Assembly: GCA_030407005.1 (NCBI GenBank)
Contig: JAUDYN010000010.1
Location: 1,612,001 to 1,676,000, forward strand
Reading direction: 5' to 3'
DNA length: 64,000 nucleotides
DNA from: Desarmillaria ectypa
Lineage: Eukaryota > Basidiomycota > Agaricomycetes > Agaricales > Physalacriaceae
The notes under the pieces were generated by a model. The model had not been told where the DNA came from and searched no databases. It saw only the letters and a list, made by a program, of their open reading frames with translations. The translations under genes were made by a program, and so were the position numbers. Below are positions 9,173-22,268 of this stretch, piece by piece; position 1 is the stretch's first letter, and each line of letters starts with the position of its first letter.

Positions 9173-11919
9173 TCATGGCAGTGCCAGCACCACCTGGAAA
9201 ATCCTGCACCTCATCAGAGGCTTGGGATTCACTATAGATCTTTGTGTCAGCTTCTTTCAGGAGGATGATGTACCTGTTTATTTTCGATTCTTGAAGGGTC
9301 TTTGGCTTTGGGGTCTGTGAAGTCATGATAGATATATTCATTTTTGTAGGTAATTGTCTATGTTTATAATAGTCAGTCCAACCCATGGAAACTGAGGACT
9401 CATCTTTGTGAGATTGGGTCGAGCAAGGGGAATCAAACTCTTGTTGACCTACTCTTTTACTTCCTTGATCTTGGTTGTAGGTGGCACCACTTTGTTAGTG
9501 GGCCCTACTGACCAAATGTCCTTCATCTCTTTTCTCTTGGGGCAATCCTTGCTCAGGTGACCCTTCTCATCACACCTGAAGCATCTGCCCTCAGCCCTTC
9601 ACTGATCAATGTCCATGGGCTTCCCTGCCCCTCCGTATGTCATCCATCGACCAGTTTCAGCATTTTGACTAATACCCATGCTAGCAGTCAGCTTTGAAGC
9701 CAAGAAACTTGTTGCCCCAGCAGCAGTTTTGCTGCTGGGGTGCTGTTGGGTTTGGGGATGGGAATCCTTCTTCTGCCTATTCCTGGGCATGCTGGTGGTC
9801 TGATCAAAGACCCACTTGTGTTGGCACTCCTCATACATTCAGAGTATGTGCTCCTTCCATTCTGGGTACAAGTGTGGGATGTTAATGCCCATGTTTGAAA
9901 TAAAGATCATATAGGAGGAAGGTACTCCTAAATGAATGGCCTTTACCATGGCACCACACTCATTCTCATTGGTTCGTCGGCCTGCCAATTTGGCCTCTTC
10001 TTCCAGCTTCTGGAAGTAATGGGATGTGGGCTGCATTCTCATTCAGAGGTCAAACATCCACTTTTCATGGATTTCTTCAATAGTGGGGTTTTGGAATTGT
10101 CATGAGACCATGTTGACAAAGTCCGCCTAATCAGGGTAGCAGAAGTGGGTGGCAGTCCCATTGTAGGAGTCTCTGACCCAGAATTCAGGTCTCTTGTAGA
10201 CCCATCAATCCTTGGTGGCCCCCTTGAAGTGGGAGGTCATGAATATTACCAAGTGTGATGGCACCTGGAAATAATGGTGGAACACTTCGAAATAGGTGAT
10301 GCAATTGCCTATAAAGTGCTCAATGTCATTATGATCTTCTTTGAACAGAGAGGGAACTTTGATGAGAGTTGGCTTGATGCCCAGGTAAGAGGCATCAGCA
10401 GGGGCATTTCCAACTGGATTGGGAATGGGGTCAGGAGGGCTCTTGCTGGGGGGTGGTCTTGGGATCGAGTATCAATCTGCTCTTGGTCCCAAGGGGGGAT
10501 ATCCCCTTGGAGGTTCTGTTGGCCTTCCCTTTTTCTTGGTCACGGAGGTAGTCTATCATCATCTTTTTTGCAGACTCCTCCCTTTCAAGCTCTTCATGTA
10601 TTTCTGCAATATGCTTCTCCTTTTCAGCCAATGCAGTTTTTGTCTGTTGCCAAATTTCTTCCACTGTTGCTGGGGTTCTTGATGTTCCTGTGGCAGCAGA
10701 TCCTGCAGAGACAGGTTTGGCTTCCATTTCTTCTCCCATGCCTGCAAAGAGAAGACTACCTCCCTGATAGGGGTGGTATCCTTGTTGGCATGCCCAATGA
10801 TGAGGGGGAGAGTCAGGCAAGGGTCATGGTCTTGCAACTGGGGTATCAGGTGGGTAATCTGAAATGTTCATGTATTAGGGCTGGAAGTAGTCCAGCCCAT
10901 CATAGTGTGCATAATTAGTGTGAGGTGAATCCAAGCCCCTCCTCTGCCTCTCTGTTACCCTCCAATATCCATAACCTTCAGAGGGAATGCTCCAGTTCCC
11001 TCTGTTCATTGTTGTCACAGGGTTGTAGTCCTGGTAATAAATCTCTGGCAGTGGTGGGGAAAAGGTTTCAGTGCCTGTTCACATGAATGCAGGCACAAAT
11101 GGTGGCACTGGGATTTGCACCCTGAATGATGTTGCCTTGATTGAGGGCAAGCCACTCATCCATGTCTGGTCTGGACTCAGTCCAGAGCATTCGTTCTTTG
11201 ACATCAGTGCATTGAAGGTTCCAGGCAGTGGTCCAGAAGGGACCAAACAGGTCCCTGTCAACCTCAGAGAGGTCAGACCAGTTATAGTCTGCCCCATTGG
11301 GATTGAAGGGGCTTTTAGGGTTTGTGGGGAGTGGCAGAGTCAAGGTGTCAAGCTCCCTGTCATTGTCAGAGAGCTCAATGATGGGGAGCAAATTAGAGGA
11401 GTCTGTCCCCCAGGGATTGTCTGGGTTGATTTGGTGCCAGGAGCCATAGGGATGGTTTCAATCCATCCCTGGATCATTGGAGCTTCAGGGCTCTGGGGAA
11501 GAGGAATTCAACCTTGGAGGTATTCTCTAGTTGTGGGGTCAAAGAGTGGGAATTGGGGTATTAGGACAAGAGGGGTCCTCGAACATAGCCTGTACATTCC
11601 TCACATATTCTTGGGCTGAGAAGAGGGTGGGTCATTTCAGCTGGAAGGTGACATTTCTTGCCCTTGTCAGGGCTTCATGTGCATCCTCAATGGAGGAGGC
11701 AGAGGTATTTGGGTCTGTGGGATGGACCCAAAGATGTACGAGTGGAATCTCCTCTCATTCTTCCAATCTTGCAGGGGGTATCCTCCTAGGAAGGATATGG
11801 TTGAGGTGGGATTGTTAGTGTTCATTGTCATCTTTCATGGTGAAGAAAAGTGGTAATAAAAGCTAGAAGTACAGCACCTCCAATAGTGGCACTGAGAGTG
11901 ATTGTTCATTGTTGGTCAT
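9173..11919 (-). pseudogene. F2 copy E1: gag fragment
   Basis: On the minus strand, downstream of the LTR at 11972-12388, lies a leader with a hydrophobic segment (LSATIGGAVLLAFITTFLH, about 11840-11900). An acidic/Pro-rich region and a capsid-like region follow (9599-10820 and beyond). A perfect CX2CX4HX4C zinc knuckle, CFRCDEKGHLSKDC, lies near 9545-9590. The frame is broken many times. The element is cut at 9172 by F1 LTR copy 2, so its pol is absent. Similarity to the gag of the full-length element at 26520-28990 is clear, for example the GGAG segment after the capsid part. Confidence 0.75.
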
Positions 11920-11971
11920 GAATGCTTTTTATGGCTAGCATTGAAAAGTGAGATGGGTATCTTTCAACTAA

Positions 11972-12388
11972 TGTTATGGCCTATCTTAAACATGTGACTT
12001 GGGATGTAAGCTGTTCTCTTTGGGCTGTTACATGTTCGAACAATCACCCAGTTAAAGAATTAGACCTGGTCTTTAGTGTGTGTGAATAAGAGGTATATGA
12101 TTGTAATTTAGTCAAAAGATAGAGTACAATGATGAAGTTTACTCTACTTATATACTGTAAGTATGGTGTTATATTTAGATGAAACAGTATAGTCCATGCT
12201 GGAATGGGGTCAAAGTATGGTGGATTTTGGAAGGATCATAGTCCAATAGGAAGAGTATAGGGTGTCTTTGTGTGAGAACAAGAGTAAAGACCAGTGAAAG
12301 TCTTGATACGAGGTGAGAAATGTGGTGGATTAGATGAATGAGTCATGGATATGACTCAAATAAGATAAGATAAGGAAAAATCATAACA
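11972..12388 (-). repeat. F2 LTR (5' LTR of E1)
   Basis: On the minus strand it runs from TGTTATGATTTTTCC (12388) to GGCCATAACA (11972), 417 bases, with TGTTATG/CATAACA inverted ends. It contains a Gcn4/AP-1-type inverted pair and TTATC repeats near its start. Its outer end abuts a truncated F2 integrase on the opposite strand at 12389. Confidence 0.85.
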
Positions 12389-13622
12389 CTGATTCTTGAA
12401 GATAATACTCCTAATTCCATGTCATGAAGAACTATTTGTGGAAGGATGGGCTCACATTCCTCAAGACCATGTCTATGTGAAATATGGAATGTCACAGGTG
12501 GTTATTTCAGATAGAGGACCCCAATTTGTGTCCTCCTTCATGAAAGAACTTTACCAGATATTAAATATTACTCAAAACACATCCACTGTCTACCATCCCC
12601 AGACAGATGGACAAACAGAAAGAGTCAACCAGGAGATTGAAAAATATCTTCATATTTTTATCAATCATAGATAAACTGACTAGGTTGAATGGTTACTTCT
12701 CACTGAATTTGCCCATAATAACCTCATCTATTTGTTGACTGGGAAAAGTCCCTTTATGATGTTATATGGATGAAACCCTTGATTAATACCCGATTCTATC
12801 CAGAAAACCCCATTTGCAAATCCTATGACCATCAAATTTACAGAAAACATGGCTCAAGTCCATAAAGAAGTACATGACACATTGGAGAGAGCTGTGGCAC
12901 AAATGAAGGTGCAATATGACAAGCTAAAACAGATATCCAGAGAATATCAAGTCAGTGACAAAGTTTGGCTTGATACCACCAATCTTCATCTTCCATGACC
13001 AAAAAAAAAACTCAATGACAAATGAACTGGACCATTCGAAATCATCAAGAAATCCAGTATGGCAGCATACAAGCTAAAGCTGCTGCCCCACTGGAAGATA
13101 CACCCCTGATTCAATGAGAAATTGTTGACTCCATACATTGCACCCTCATTCCCTAATCAACAACAACCACCACCCCCTCCTCCAGATCTTATTGACAGAC
13201 AGGAAGAATATGAAATAGAAGAAGTTTTAGACTCCCACACTTGTCAAGTACATGCCAAGTGGGGACAACCATCCAAGAAAGTCACAGACTACCTAGTCAA
13301 ATGGAAGGGTTGGACCAGGGAACACAACTTGTGAGTTCAAGAAACAGAGATGGAAAATGCTAAAAGAGTGATTGTAGAATATGAGGCTAATAATAACCAA
13401 GCCTTATACAACACCAAAATCATAATCAAGGACAAAGTAGTGGTCAAGATACTTGACCATGAATGCTCTGAAAATGATGATGTTGCATACCTTGCTCAAC
13501 ACAAAGATGGATATCAAAAATGGATTATTAACCTGGACAAGAACATATGGAAAGGCCTAATTGATCAGTACTGGATCAGTCAAGCCAAATCACAACTTGA
13601 AACCCCTGAAGAAGAACCTTAG
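12389..13622 (+). pseudogene. F2 copy E0: integrase C-terminal part and chromodomain
   Basis: The plus-strand fragment begins inside the integrase core. Recognisable are VVISDRGPQF (catalytic Asp), YHPQTDGQTERVNQE (the Glu region typical of chromovirus integrases), the GPF..I segment, then PHWKIHP. A chromodomain lies at about 13205-13380, with EYEIEEVLDS and YLVKWKGW. Several TGA stops interrupt it. The frame ends with EEP-stop, as in the other F2 copies, and a purine run precedes the LTR at 13654. The 5' part is lost at the junction with the E1 LTR. Confidence 0.85.
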
Positions 13623-13653
13623 CAGTCAGGATGACTGCTTTAACAAGGGGTAA

Positions 13654-14047
13654 TGTTACAATTTTTCCATTATCTTACCTTATCCAATCTAATCAACCAT
13701 CATCTCACACCATCTTCACTTTGTATCAATGCATTCACTGACAACCACCCCAGTTCACCATGGTTGTCACCCTCATTCATTTCTATTAGACCATAGTCAT
13801 CCAACTGCATCAAGGTTTTCTCATGAACCTTGTCATTTCACCTATTAATAACACCATATATTCAGTATATAAGTAGAGTAGTTTTCACACTTGTACTCTA
13901 TCTTTCAACTAAATTGCAAATCATATACCTTCTACTCCACTACACTAAAGACCTAGCTTAACTCTTCTTAACAGGTGATTGTCCAAACATGAGACAGCCC
14001 AGAGAGTGCAGCTTATATCCCAAGTCATGTGCTAGATAGGGTCATAA
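13654..14047 (+). repeat. F2 LTR (3' LTR of E0)
   Basis: It starts TGTTACAATTTTTCC after the polypurine run AAGGGGTAA and ends near GGTCATAA at about 14047. There it is joined directly to the C-terminal coding DNA of the next, opposite-strand element. A TATA box within AGTATATAAGTAG lies at 13864-13876. Confidence 0.8.
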
Positions 14048-17000
14048 TAGATTTCATATTCTTCCTGACCATCAACTAGGTCAGGAGGTGGCAGTGGGGG
14101 AAGTTGTTGATTGGAGAAGGCTGGGACAACATATGGAGTCAGCAACTTTTTATTAAAACAGAGATGAATCTTCCAATGTGGTGGTAGTTTTAACTTGTAT
14201 GCTGCTGATTCCATCTTTTCCAGGATTTTGAATGGGCCAGTTCATTTGTCACCTAGCTTCTTCTTTGGTCTCAAGAGGTGAAGGTTGCTCATATTGAGCC
14301 AGACCTTGCTTCCAATTGGATATTCCTGAGACAGTCATTTCCTCTTGTCATACTGTTCCTTCATCTGGTCAGCTGCTTTGTTTAGCACATCATATACTTC
14401 TTTGTGGACTTGGGTCATTGTTTCTGTGAATTTGATGGCCATTGAGTTCATGAAGAGGGTTTCTCTGATAGTGTCAGATATCAGGTGGAGGTTTTGTCCA
14501 TAGAGAATCATGAAAGGACTTTGACTCATAGCAGAGTGTACTCGATTGTTATGGGTGAACTCAGCTAGAGGTAGCCATTCACTCCAGTCATCCTGTCAAT
14601 GGTTTATGAAGATTCAAAGATACTTTTCAATCTCCTGATTGACTCATTCCATCTGTCCATCAGTTTGGGGGTGGTATGCAGTAGATGCATTAGGAGTGAT
14701 ATTTAGCATCTGATATAAGTCCTTCATGAATTTCAAGACAAACTGGAGGCCTCAGTCAGAGATCACTACTTGGAGCATCCCATATTTGATGTAAACATGG
14801 TCTTGTAGGATTTGGACCCATCCCTCTACTGAAAGTTTCTCTTGACAGATGACAGAGATGATTGTTTTGGAAAATCGGTTAATAATCACCAATAGGGCAT
14901 CATAGCTATTGGATTCTGAAAGTCCAGTAACTATATCAACTGAGATATGGGTCCATGAGTTGGTGGGGATGGCATTAGAGTGTAGGAGGGTGGCTTTTGC
15001 CTGGGTACTACTCTTAGTGCATTGACATGTTTCACATCCCTTTATGTATTCTTCTACATCCTTCCTTAGCTTTGGCCACCAATAGTCTTGAAGAATGAGT
15101 TCAGTGGTTTTTGCTATTCTGAGGTATCCTGCAGTGATATGATCATAGTTATGGGTGATGATCTCACCACATAAGGACTCCCTTTGGGGTATGTAGATCC
15201 ATCCATCATAGTATAGAATCTCTTGATCTTGGATGATCTCTCATTCATGATTTAGGGAGGTTGCAATTCTCTGGTCCCACAATTTCTTTTGTTGGGTTAT
15301 GTCCTGGATTTTTGCATGCTCTTCAGCAATGGTTGGCATGATGAGAGTGCAGAAATGTTTGGGTGAGAGGACAATAGTGTTGTCATTATCAGTTTTTTCC
15401 TGATCATGATCATTCTATTGGCTAAGTAGATCTGCCTTTTATTAGCAGTTCCTGGCTTGTGTTGGAGGGTGAAATGATACTCAGCAAGTTCAGTTACCCA
15501 CCAGGCCTATCATTGATTCAGCTTTTGAGGTTTTCAGAAGTACCAGAGATTTTGGTGGTCTGTCCAGATCTCAATTTCTTTCTTCACACCCATCAGATAG
15601 TGTTTCCATTCCTCTAGGGCCAATATGATGGCCAACAATTCCTTGTCATATATTTTATAGTTGTGTTCTATCATAGTTAGGGCTTTAAACATGAAATCAA
15701 CTGGCCTCCATTTGTCCTTCTGTTGTTGACTAAGGACTGCACTGACAGCTCCTTCACTGGCATCTGCTTCTAGTCATAACTTTCCATCATCAGAGGGAAT
15801 GGTGAGAACTATGTCCACCATCATCTGGGTCTTCAATGCATGAAATGCTTGTTCTTAGGCAATTTCCCATTTCCATTCAGCATTTCCAGTCAACTGAGTT
15901 AGAGGTCAGATGATTTGGGAATAGTCATGCATGAATTTATAATAGAAGTTGATAAACTCAAGGAAGGACTGTAATTCCTTCTTCTTTGTTGGGGTCAGCC
16001 ATTCAGCTATTCCTGTGACCTTAACTAGATCCATTCAGATAGAGTTTTCAGAGATGATAATTCCTAGATACTCAGTTTTGAGTACCTCAAACTCACATTT
16101 CTCCACTTTCAGAAAAAGCTTGTTTTCCCTTTGTCAGTGTTCCTCCAATGTTTGGATGAAAATGAGGATGTCATTGAGGTAGATGGTGACCTTTTCTTTG
16201 GCAATGAGATTATGGAAGATGCTGTTTATTATCCATTGAAAGGTTGCAGGGGAATTGGTTAATCTGAAGAATATCACAATGGGCTCAAATAGTCCTCAAT
16301 TGGTACAAAAAGCCACCTTCTCCTCATCACCTTCCCAGATTTGGACATTGTTATATCTCTATCAAACATTCAATTTGGAAAAGTACTTGGTGCTGCACAG
16401 TTTGTTGATGAGTTCAGAAATAAGGGGAAGAGGATATCAATTTTTAATAGTCATTTCATTGAGCTTCCAATAATTCTGTATGGGGCAAAGGGATCCATCT
16501 TTCTTTTTGACAAAAAAGAAAGGTGAGGCAAAGGGGGACTTTGAGGGATGAATTCATCCAGAGTTCAGGTTTTCTTTGAGGAACTGGTCAAGTTGTTCCT
16601 GTTCCATTTGGTTTAGGAAATAGACTTTACAGTCTAGAGTGGATTTGGCATTGGGGATCAACTCGATAGCATGATCCCATGGTTTTCAGTCTGGTAGCTT
16701 GTCAAAACTTTCTTTGGAGAATAGATCCCTAAAGCTTTGATATTGAGGGGGAACTAGCTCTTCAAAAGTCTTCTTTGGTTTTGTGGCATTTGTGGAAGTG
16801 GCCAAATCATTGGTGGAGTGCATTGCTCTGATAATCAGTTCTTCCTGTATGTTGACAGTGAGAATGGTTTTGCCATCTTCCAGTTCTTCATCCCACCTAT
16901 CTTCCTGGTCCATGTTGGGTAAGAGAAAGATATTCTTGATGCACTGACAGCATCCAAAGAGAATAGTTCTGGTCCTCCAGTTGAGAACCAGATTATGGTG

Positions 17001-17315
17001 CTTCAGCCAATCATGTCCTAGATAGACTGTTTTAGAACCTAAGTCCATGACCATGAGGTCAATTCACCCAGTGTGTCCTCCAATGGTCATCCTGAGTTCA
17101 ACAAATTCAGTGATGTCACCAGCTTTGTTGCAAGTTCCATCTATGTTGTATACAAGAATGAGAACAGCTGCCTTTTGAGTGTCAATATTGTGTTGAATGA
17201 TGTAGGACCAGTTAATGGAGCTTCTGGTGCATCCACTATCAAGAAATGCTTTGGTGATGAGGGTCTTTTTCCCAGTGCAAGAGAAAAGTTGTACTTTGAT
17301 CAGGAAGTCTCATTC
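14048..17315 (-). pseudogene. E2 pol (protease, RT, RNase H, integrase)
   Basis: The longest intact stretch is 17054-16686, covering LGSKTVYLGHDWLKHHN after the protease and a YQSFRDLFSKESFDKLPD linker. The RT palm on the minus strand near 16160-16190 reads IYLND rather than the catalytic YLDD. Integrase and its tail run through 14335-14900, and the chain ends at KLPPHWKIH...QEEYEI (14048-14214). The open frames on the plus strand in this interval (such as 15949-16473) are shadows. Confidence 0.8.
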
Positions 17316-17344
17316 TAAAATTTTGTTCTCTTGGATATATTGTA

Positions 17345-20300
17345 TCAGTTTATGGAGTTCATAGAGTTGCTCTCAGGTGCTATTTCCTCCTTTCTGTAGG
17401 TCTTGAATGAGGTCATCATTGATTTCTTGCATTTATCAGAGATGTACCTAGATAGTGAGGGCTGCTTGGGCTGCAGACATGGTTTTAGTGATGCAAATGG
17501 CATGTAAGGTCCAATCCATTTTGAAGGGTCAATACCAAGTGTGGGGTGGTACCCCTTCATTAGGCAGAGTCTCAGTGGGGGGTGGGATGGGTCTGACTGC
17601 TCAGATTGTCACTTTTGCTATATCAGGAAAGTGGTATCATCTTCTTCATTGGCAACTTCTTCCATGGTTTTCTTATGCCCCCTTTTTACCACCTGGACAT
17701 AAGCAGATCTCCCCTGTTCTTCAGCAATGTCAGTGCCTGATGGAAGGCTACTGGGGAGTGAACCATGCTTCCTAGAGGCATCACTCCTTATGGTAAAGAG
17801 TCACTCAGAGACAACAGGTTGAGTCCAGGTTATTGGTGTCAATAGTTCAACTGTTCCCTTTTCCTCCAAGTCATACAGTTCATCTCTCCTGGGATTGCTG
17901 ACTCAGAAAATGGCTGCTTTTGAGGTATCAGTGGAATTCTTTGTTCTTGTTTGGCCTTGGTGGGTGCTTGAGGTATCCTCCACAGACCCTGGCAAAGCAG
18001 GACTTGACTCTCTTGGGAGTGCAGAAGTGTTTGACTTCAGAGGCCTGAGAGCATCCCATCTACTTGCTTCAGTCCTGAGTATAGCTCATATTACAGTGTT
18101 GGCACCACCCAGCATATCCTGTGCTTTGTTGGAGGGGCAGGATTTGGTATAGATAGTTGCATTGTCACATCTGATTAGTATGTCATATTGATTTGGGGAG
18201 AGTGATTCTTTTAGAGGTAGGGTTTTGAGAAGATCAGTGTTGGTATTAGTATGAATGCATGGATATACAGCAGAGTCTGGAGAATGAGTCTATCTGGCAG
18301 AAACAGGAAGCCTATCCAGATGAGTCCTGATTGTCAAGAGGGAATCAGTCCCTTGACAACTTATTCTTTTATCTCTTCAATCTTGGCATTGGACTTCTCT
18401 TCCTCTTTTATGACTGCCATCGATTGTACATCTCAATACTCCTTCTTCTTGAGGCAATCCTTTGCTATGTGCCCCTTCTCATTACATCTGAAGCAGCATC
18501 TCTTGGCTTTGCAACAATCTACTTCTATGGGCTGACTCTGACCACTATACATGATCCATCTTCTGGTTACATTGTTCCAGCTGAGTCTCATATTGGCCAT
18601 TAGTTTGGCAGCCAAGAAACTTGATGCTCCAGTGGGTGGTTTACCACTGGAGTGAGGTTGGGGTCATCAGTTGTCATGTTTTTGATTGTCCTAGGAGGGA
18701 TCCTGAAGTTTGGTTGAATATCCACTTTTGCTGTCACTCTTCATACATATGAAGAATATGTTCTTTCCATTCTGGGTACATGCAGGGGATGTTGATGCCC
18801 ATATTGAAGATGAAGGTTGTATAGAAGCTAGGAACTCTTAATCATACAGCCTTCACCAAGGTGCCTCACTCATTTTCATTGGTTTATTGGCCTGCCAATT
18901 TAGCCTCTTTTTCTAGCTTTTGGAAGTAATGGGAGGCCAGCTGAGTTTCCATTCAGAGGTCAAACATTTTCTTTTCATGGATTTCCTCAATGGTAGGATC
19001 TTGGAACTGTTGGGTGACTAAGTTGATGAATTCCTCCCAACTTGGATAATGGAAATAGGCAGAGATTCTGATGGCACTGGTGAAGACCTAATATTCTGGT
19101 CACTTGTATACTCACCAGTTCTTGGCTGCACCTTCAAAGTGGGAGGTTGTGAAGAGTACTAAATGGGAGGAGAGTTGGAAATAGTGACAGAATACTTCAA
19201 AGTAGGTGATGCAGTCACTTATGAAGCATTCAATGTCATCATAATCTCCCTTGAAAGGTTTTGGAGGTTGTATAAGAACTGGCTTGATTCTCAAATAGAG
19301 AGCTTTGTCAGGCACATTCCTGATAGGGTTGGGGTATGGGTCAGGGGGAGTCTGCCCAGGAGGGGATCATAGGATGAAATATCAATCAGGTCAAGAAGGG
19401 AGTTCCTTTGGGGTCTCTCAGAGTCACCTTCATTCTGGTTTTTTTTCCTTGGTTGGAAGCCTCCAAAACTTGGCATGTCCTTTGCATAGTTCTTCAGCTG
19501 CAGCAAGCTCTCATCATAGTTCTTTGATCTAGAGGTCTTTTTGAATTAAATCCTCCTTAGCTTGTTGTATTCACTCTTCCTTAGTTGGCTAGAGAGGTTC
19601 AGTGGTTCTCAAACTGAGTTCAGAGTCTTCTCCTGCCCCTGCAAATAGAAGGCTTTCCTGTGGGTACAGGTAGAAGCCCTGCTGTCAGATTCAGCTACTC
19701 AGGTATTGCCAATGAAAAACATCAAGCAATGATGGCAACATATTTATGTCAGCCACTGAAAGAGAGTCTGGGAGAGGTCAGAGTTAATATCTGGGGGTAT
19801 CTGGGGGGTACTGTAAGGCAAACATATATTGAGGTTGGGAAGTTTCCAGCCCAATGTAGCTATTTAATTGATAGGTAAAATTACTAAAATTAGAACTCCC
19901 AGCTCTTGAGATCAGATTGGTCCATTTCCCTCTGTGCAAGGATCTGGAGAGCATGCTCCAGCTCTTGTTGCTCACTAGTAGTTCTAGCCTATAATCTGGG
20001 TACCCTGTCTCCTGCAGTTGGAGAATATAGAATTTGGATCCTGTTTGCATATACCTGGGTGTGAAAAGTGGCACCCATGCCTGGTCCTCAAATTGGATCT
20101 TCTTAGTTCAGGGCAAGATACTTATCTATATCAGGATGAATTCCTGGCCATGGGGTCCTAGCCTCAATGTCAGCCCTTCATAGTTTCCAGGCCTCACTTC
20201 TAAAGAGTCTGAGAATTGTTTGATCGATATCAGTGAGCTTAGGCCACTTATAATCAGGGCCCTGGGTATTAAAGGGATCATCAGAGTTATGGGAAGAGGG

Positions 20301-20933
20301 CATGGCTGAGGCATCATCAGAGAGTTTGATAAGGGGGAGAGAGGAACTGGAGTTAGTGTCCTCTCTGCTGATGGGCCAGGGGGTTTATTCCTGTCTTCTG
20401 GTTGCCCAGAGGCTATAGGGGTGATTGAGATTGGGTGTTGCCACCCTGCTATAGTTTCAGTGTCATACCCATACACAGGCTGGACATGTGGGTGTGTAGG
20501 AAGAAGGGGAGTCACTGGGGGTTTGGAACCTAGCCTGTAGGTCCTGTATATATTCCTTCATAATGGAGGGTCATTCCATTCTGGCTGACTGGGTGGCATT
20601 GTTAGATTGTCCTGACTCCTGTCCATGTGTTGGGAACTCATTGGAGGACTGAGCTGAGAAGGTGATCCAATGGGTTGAGAGGTTTTCTTCTGGAGTGGGT
20701 GCCAGATTTGTGGGACTCATCCTAGTGACAGTTGGTTATTATCAGAAAAGGACATAATGTAATGGAAAGGGGGGTGGTTGCTGAGGTTGGAGGAGGTGAC
20801 ATTATTATAATGAGTTTTAGATCTGATCCTCTCATGTTAAGAAGATGAGGGCCACAAAGAGAATAATGAGGATCACCCTGCCTATAGCAGTGCTAAGTGC
20901 AATAGTTTGTTCTTTGTGTAGCTTGGGGTTCAT
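17345..20933 (-). pseudogene. E2 gag
   Basis: An ATG at 20933 opens a 34-codon frame that is mostly one hydrophobic helix (IALSTAIGRVILIILFVALI), ended by a TGA. Degraded gag follows: Pro/Ser-rich segments (20126-20515), a capsid-like part (19112-19506) and an intact CX2CX4HX4C knuckle, CFRCNEKGHIAKDC, near 18440-18485. Layout and motif order match E1. No continuous frame survives. Confidence 0.75.
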
Positions 20934-20990
20934 GCATGTGGTTTCTTTGTGGCTAGCAATGAAGAAACTATGGTAAATCTTCAAACTAAT

Positions 20991-21379
20991 TGTTAGACCC
21001 ATGTGTCATGTGATCTGTGGACTTGTGCTTCACTCTTCAGGCTGTCTCATATTCAGACAATCACTCTTGGATAGCAACTACAGTCTTCTGATCATGTGAA
21101 AGAGAGTGGTGTAAGATAAACTTTAGTTTGAAGATGAAGATATACATTGAGAACTAACTAGCTTATATATGTGAAAAGGATATATAAAAATAGATGTTGT
21201 CATATATAGTCTATATTAGAAACAAAGAGAAATGTATGCTGAGTATGCAACTGTCATGAGCCATGAGTACAATAACCAGTTCTCATGTTATTATGGTCTG
21301 AGGATTGCCATGGATACAGAGATGTGGAGATAGGATGAGATAAGATAAGATAAAAACAAAAAGGGGCAAAATTGTAACA
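20991..21379 (-). repeat. F2 LTR (5' LTR of E2)
   Basis: On the minus strand it runs from TGTTACAATTTTG (21379) to GGGTCTAACA (20991), 389 bases, a more diverged member of the F2 LTR group. The TTATCTTATCTTATC-like start is kept but the AP-1-type inverted pair is not. The flanking sequence at 21380 is not from either family. Confidence 0.8.
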
Positions 21380-21909
21380 GTGAGGATATAGATGAGGAGG
21401 AAAGAGAAGCAGACACATATACAGAAGGTGATCAGATGAATGAGGAGTATGTAGAGGCTGAGGAAGGTAGAGCCAAGAGGAAAGGAAAAGAGAAGGACTA
21501 TGCACTGTCCATACCTGGCAGCCTCATGGACATTGACAGTGGCAAGGATAGCAGTCCTGCTAAGTGAGTTGATGAGCAGCCTTGAGCAGCTATGGGACTC
21601 AGTAAGTGCCCTTCCTTTCAACTTCCAGCCCTCTTCTAACTACCTTATAGGTAAGAGTTACACTAAACCAGATGGCCACTAGATCTCAACCAGCAGTTAA
21701 GATGAGGCAAGACCCAGCTATAAATGCATTAAAATGTTAAGAAGTTACAGGCTGAAGAGCTCATTTCAGTGAGTCCCTTTTCTTAATACATTCTTAAGAT
21801 GGCCTTTGAATACCTCAAAGGTTTTAGAAACCAATTGCCAGAATTGCCATGGCATGAGTGGACACCAATGCTGCACACTTGTTGATTCTGACAATGGACA
21901 CCCAGCATG
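21380..21909 (+). other. Unassigned segment with an acidic open frame, between two F2 elements
   Basis: These 530 bases do not match F1 or F2. On the plus strand, 21381-21560 reads as an acidic/basic chain (EEYVEAEEGRAKRKGKEKDY, then SIPGSLMDIDSGKD) before a stop. It could be a captured or ancestral host exon, or gag of a third element. There is no start codon at its left edge. CpG is low here too. Confidence 0.3.
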
Positions 21910-22268
21910 TGTTATGATTTTTCCATTATCTAATCTTATCTGAGTCATATCCATGACTCATCCATCTAATTGACTGTCATCTTTGACTCATATCCAACCA
22001 CTCACTGACCGTTACCCTCATTCTCACCACTTGTCACCCTAGACATTCTCTATTGGATAATGATCCTTCCAGACCATCCTACTTTGACACCATTCAAGCA
22101 TGGACTCTATCATTTTATCTATATATATATCACCATAAAAACAGTATATAAGTAGAGTAAACTTCACAGTTGTACTCCATCTTTTGAATAAACTTAAATC
22201 ATATACCTCTTACTCTCACACACTAAAGACCAAAGCCTAATCCTCTATCTGGGTGATTGTTCGAATGC
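21910..22268 (+). repeat. F2 LTR fragment (presumed 5' LTR of B0)
   Basis: It starts TGTTATGATTTTTCC and follows the F2 LTR through the TATA region to GTTCGAATGC. There the sequence switches into F1 LTR copy 3 before the usual CATAACA end is reached. The exact junction (22265-22275) is uncertain because both families could supply the bases TGATACA. Confidence 0.7.

Larger units (their letters stand above)
14048..20990 (-). mobile_element. F2 copy E2, internal region (minus strand, 3' truncated, heavily mutated)
   Basis: On the minus strand it runs from the 5' LTR (20991-21379) through gag, protease, RT, RNase H and integrase to the start of the chromodomain (EEYEI...), where it is cut at about 14048 by the opposite-strand LTR at 13654-14047. 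It has no 3' LTR. CG dinucleotides are almost absent. Many in-frame stops and changed residues, including the RT catalytic Asp, show a long-dead copy. Confidence 0.85.

Noticed and set aside
10274..10918. 214-codon plus-strand open frame
   Set aside because: Antisense shadow of F2 gag, which has a zinc knuckle and capsid motifs on the minus strand.
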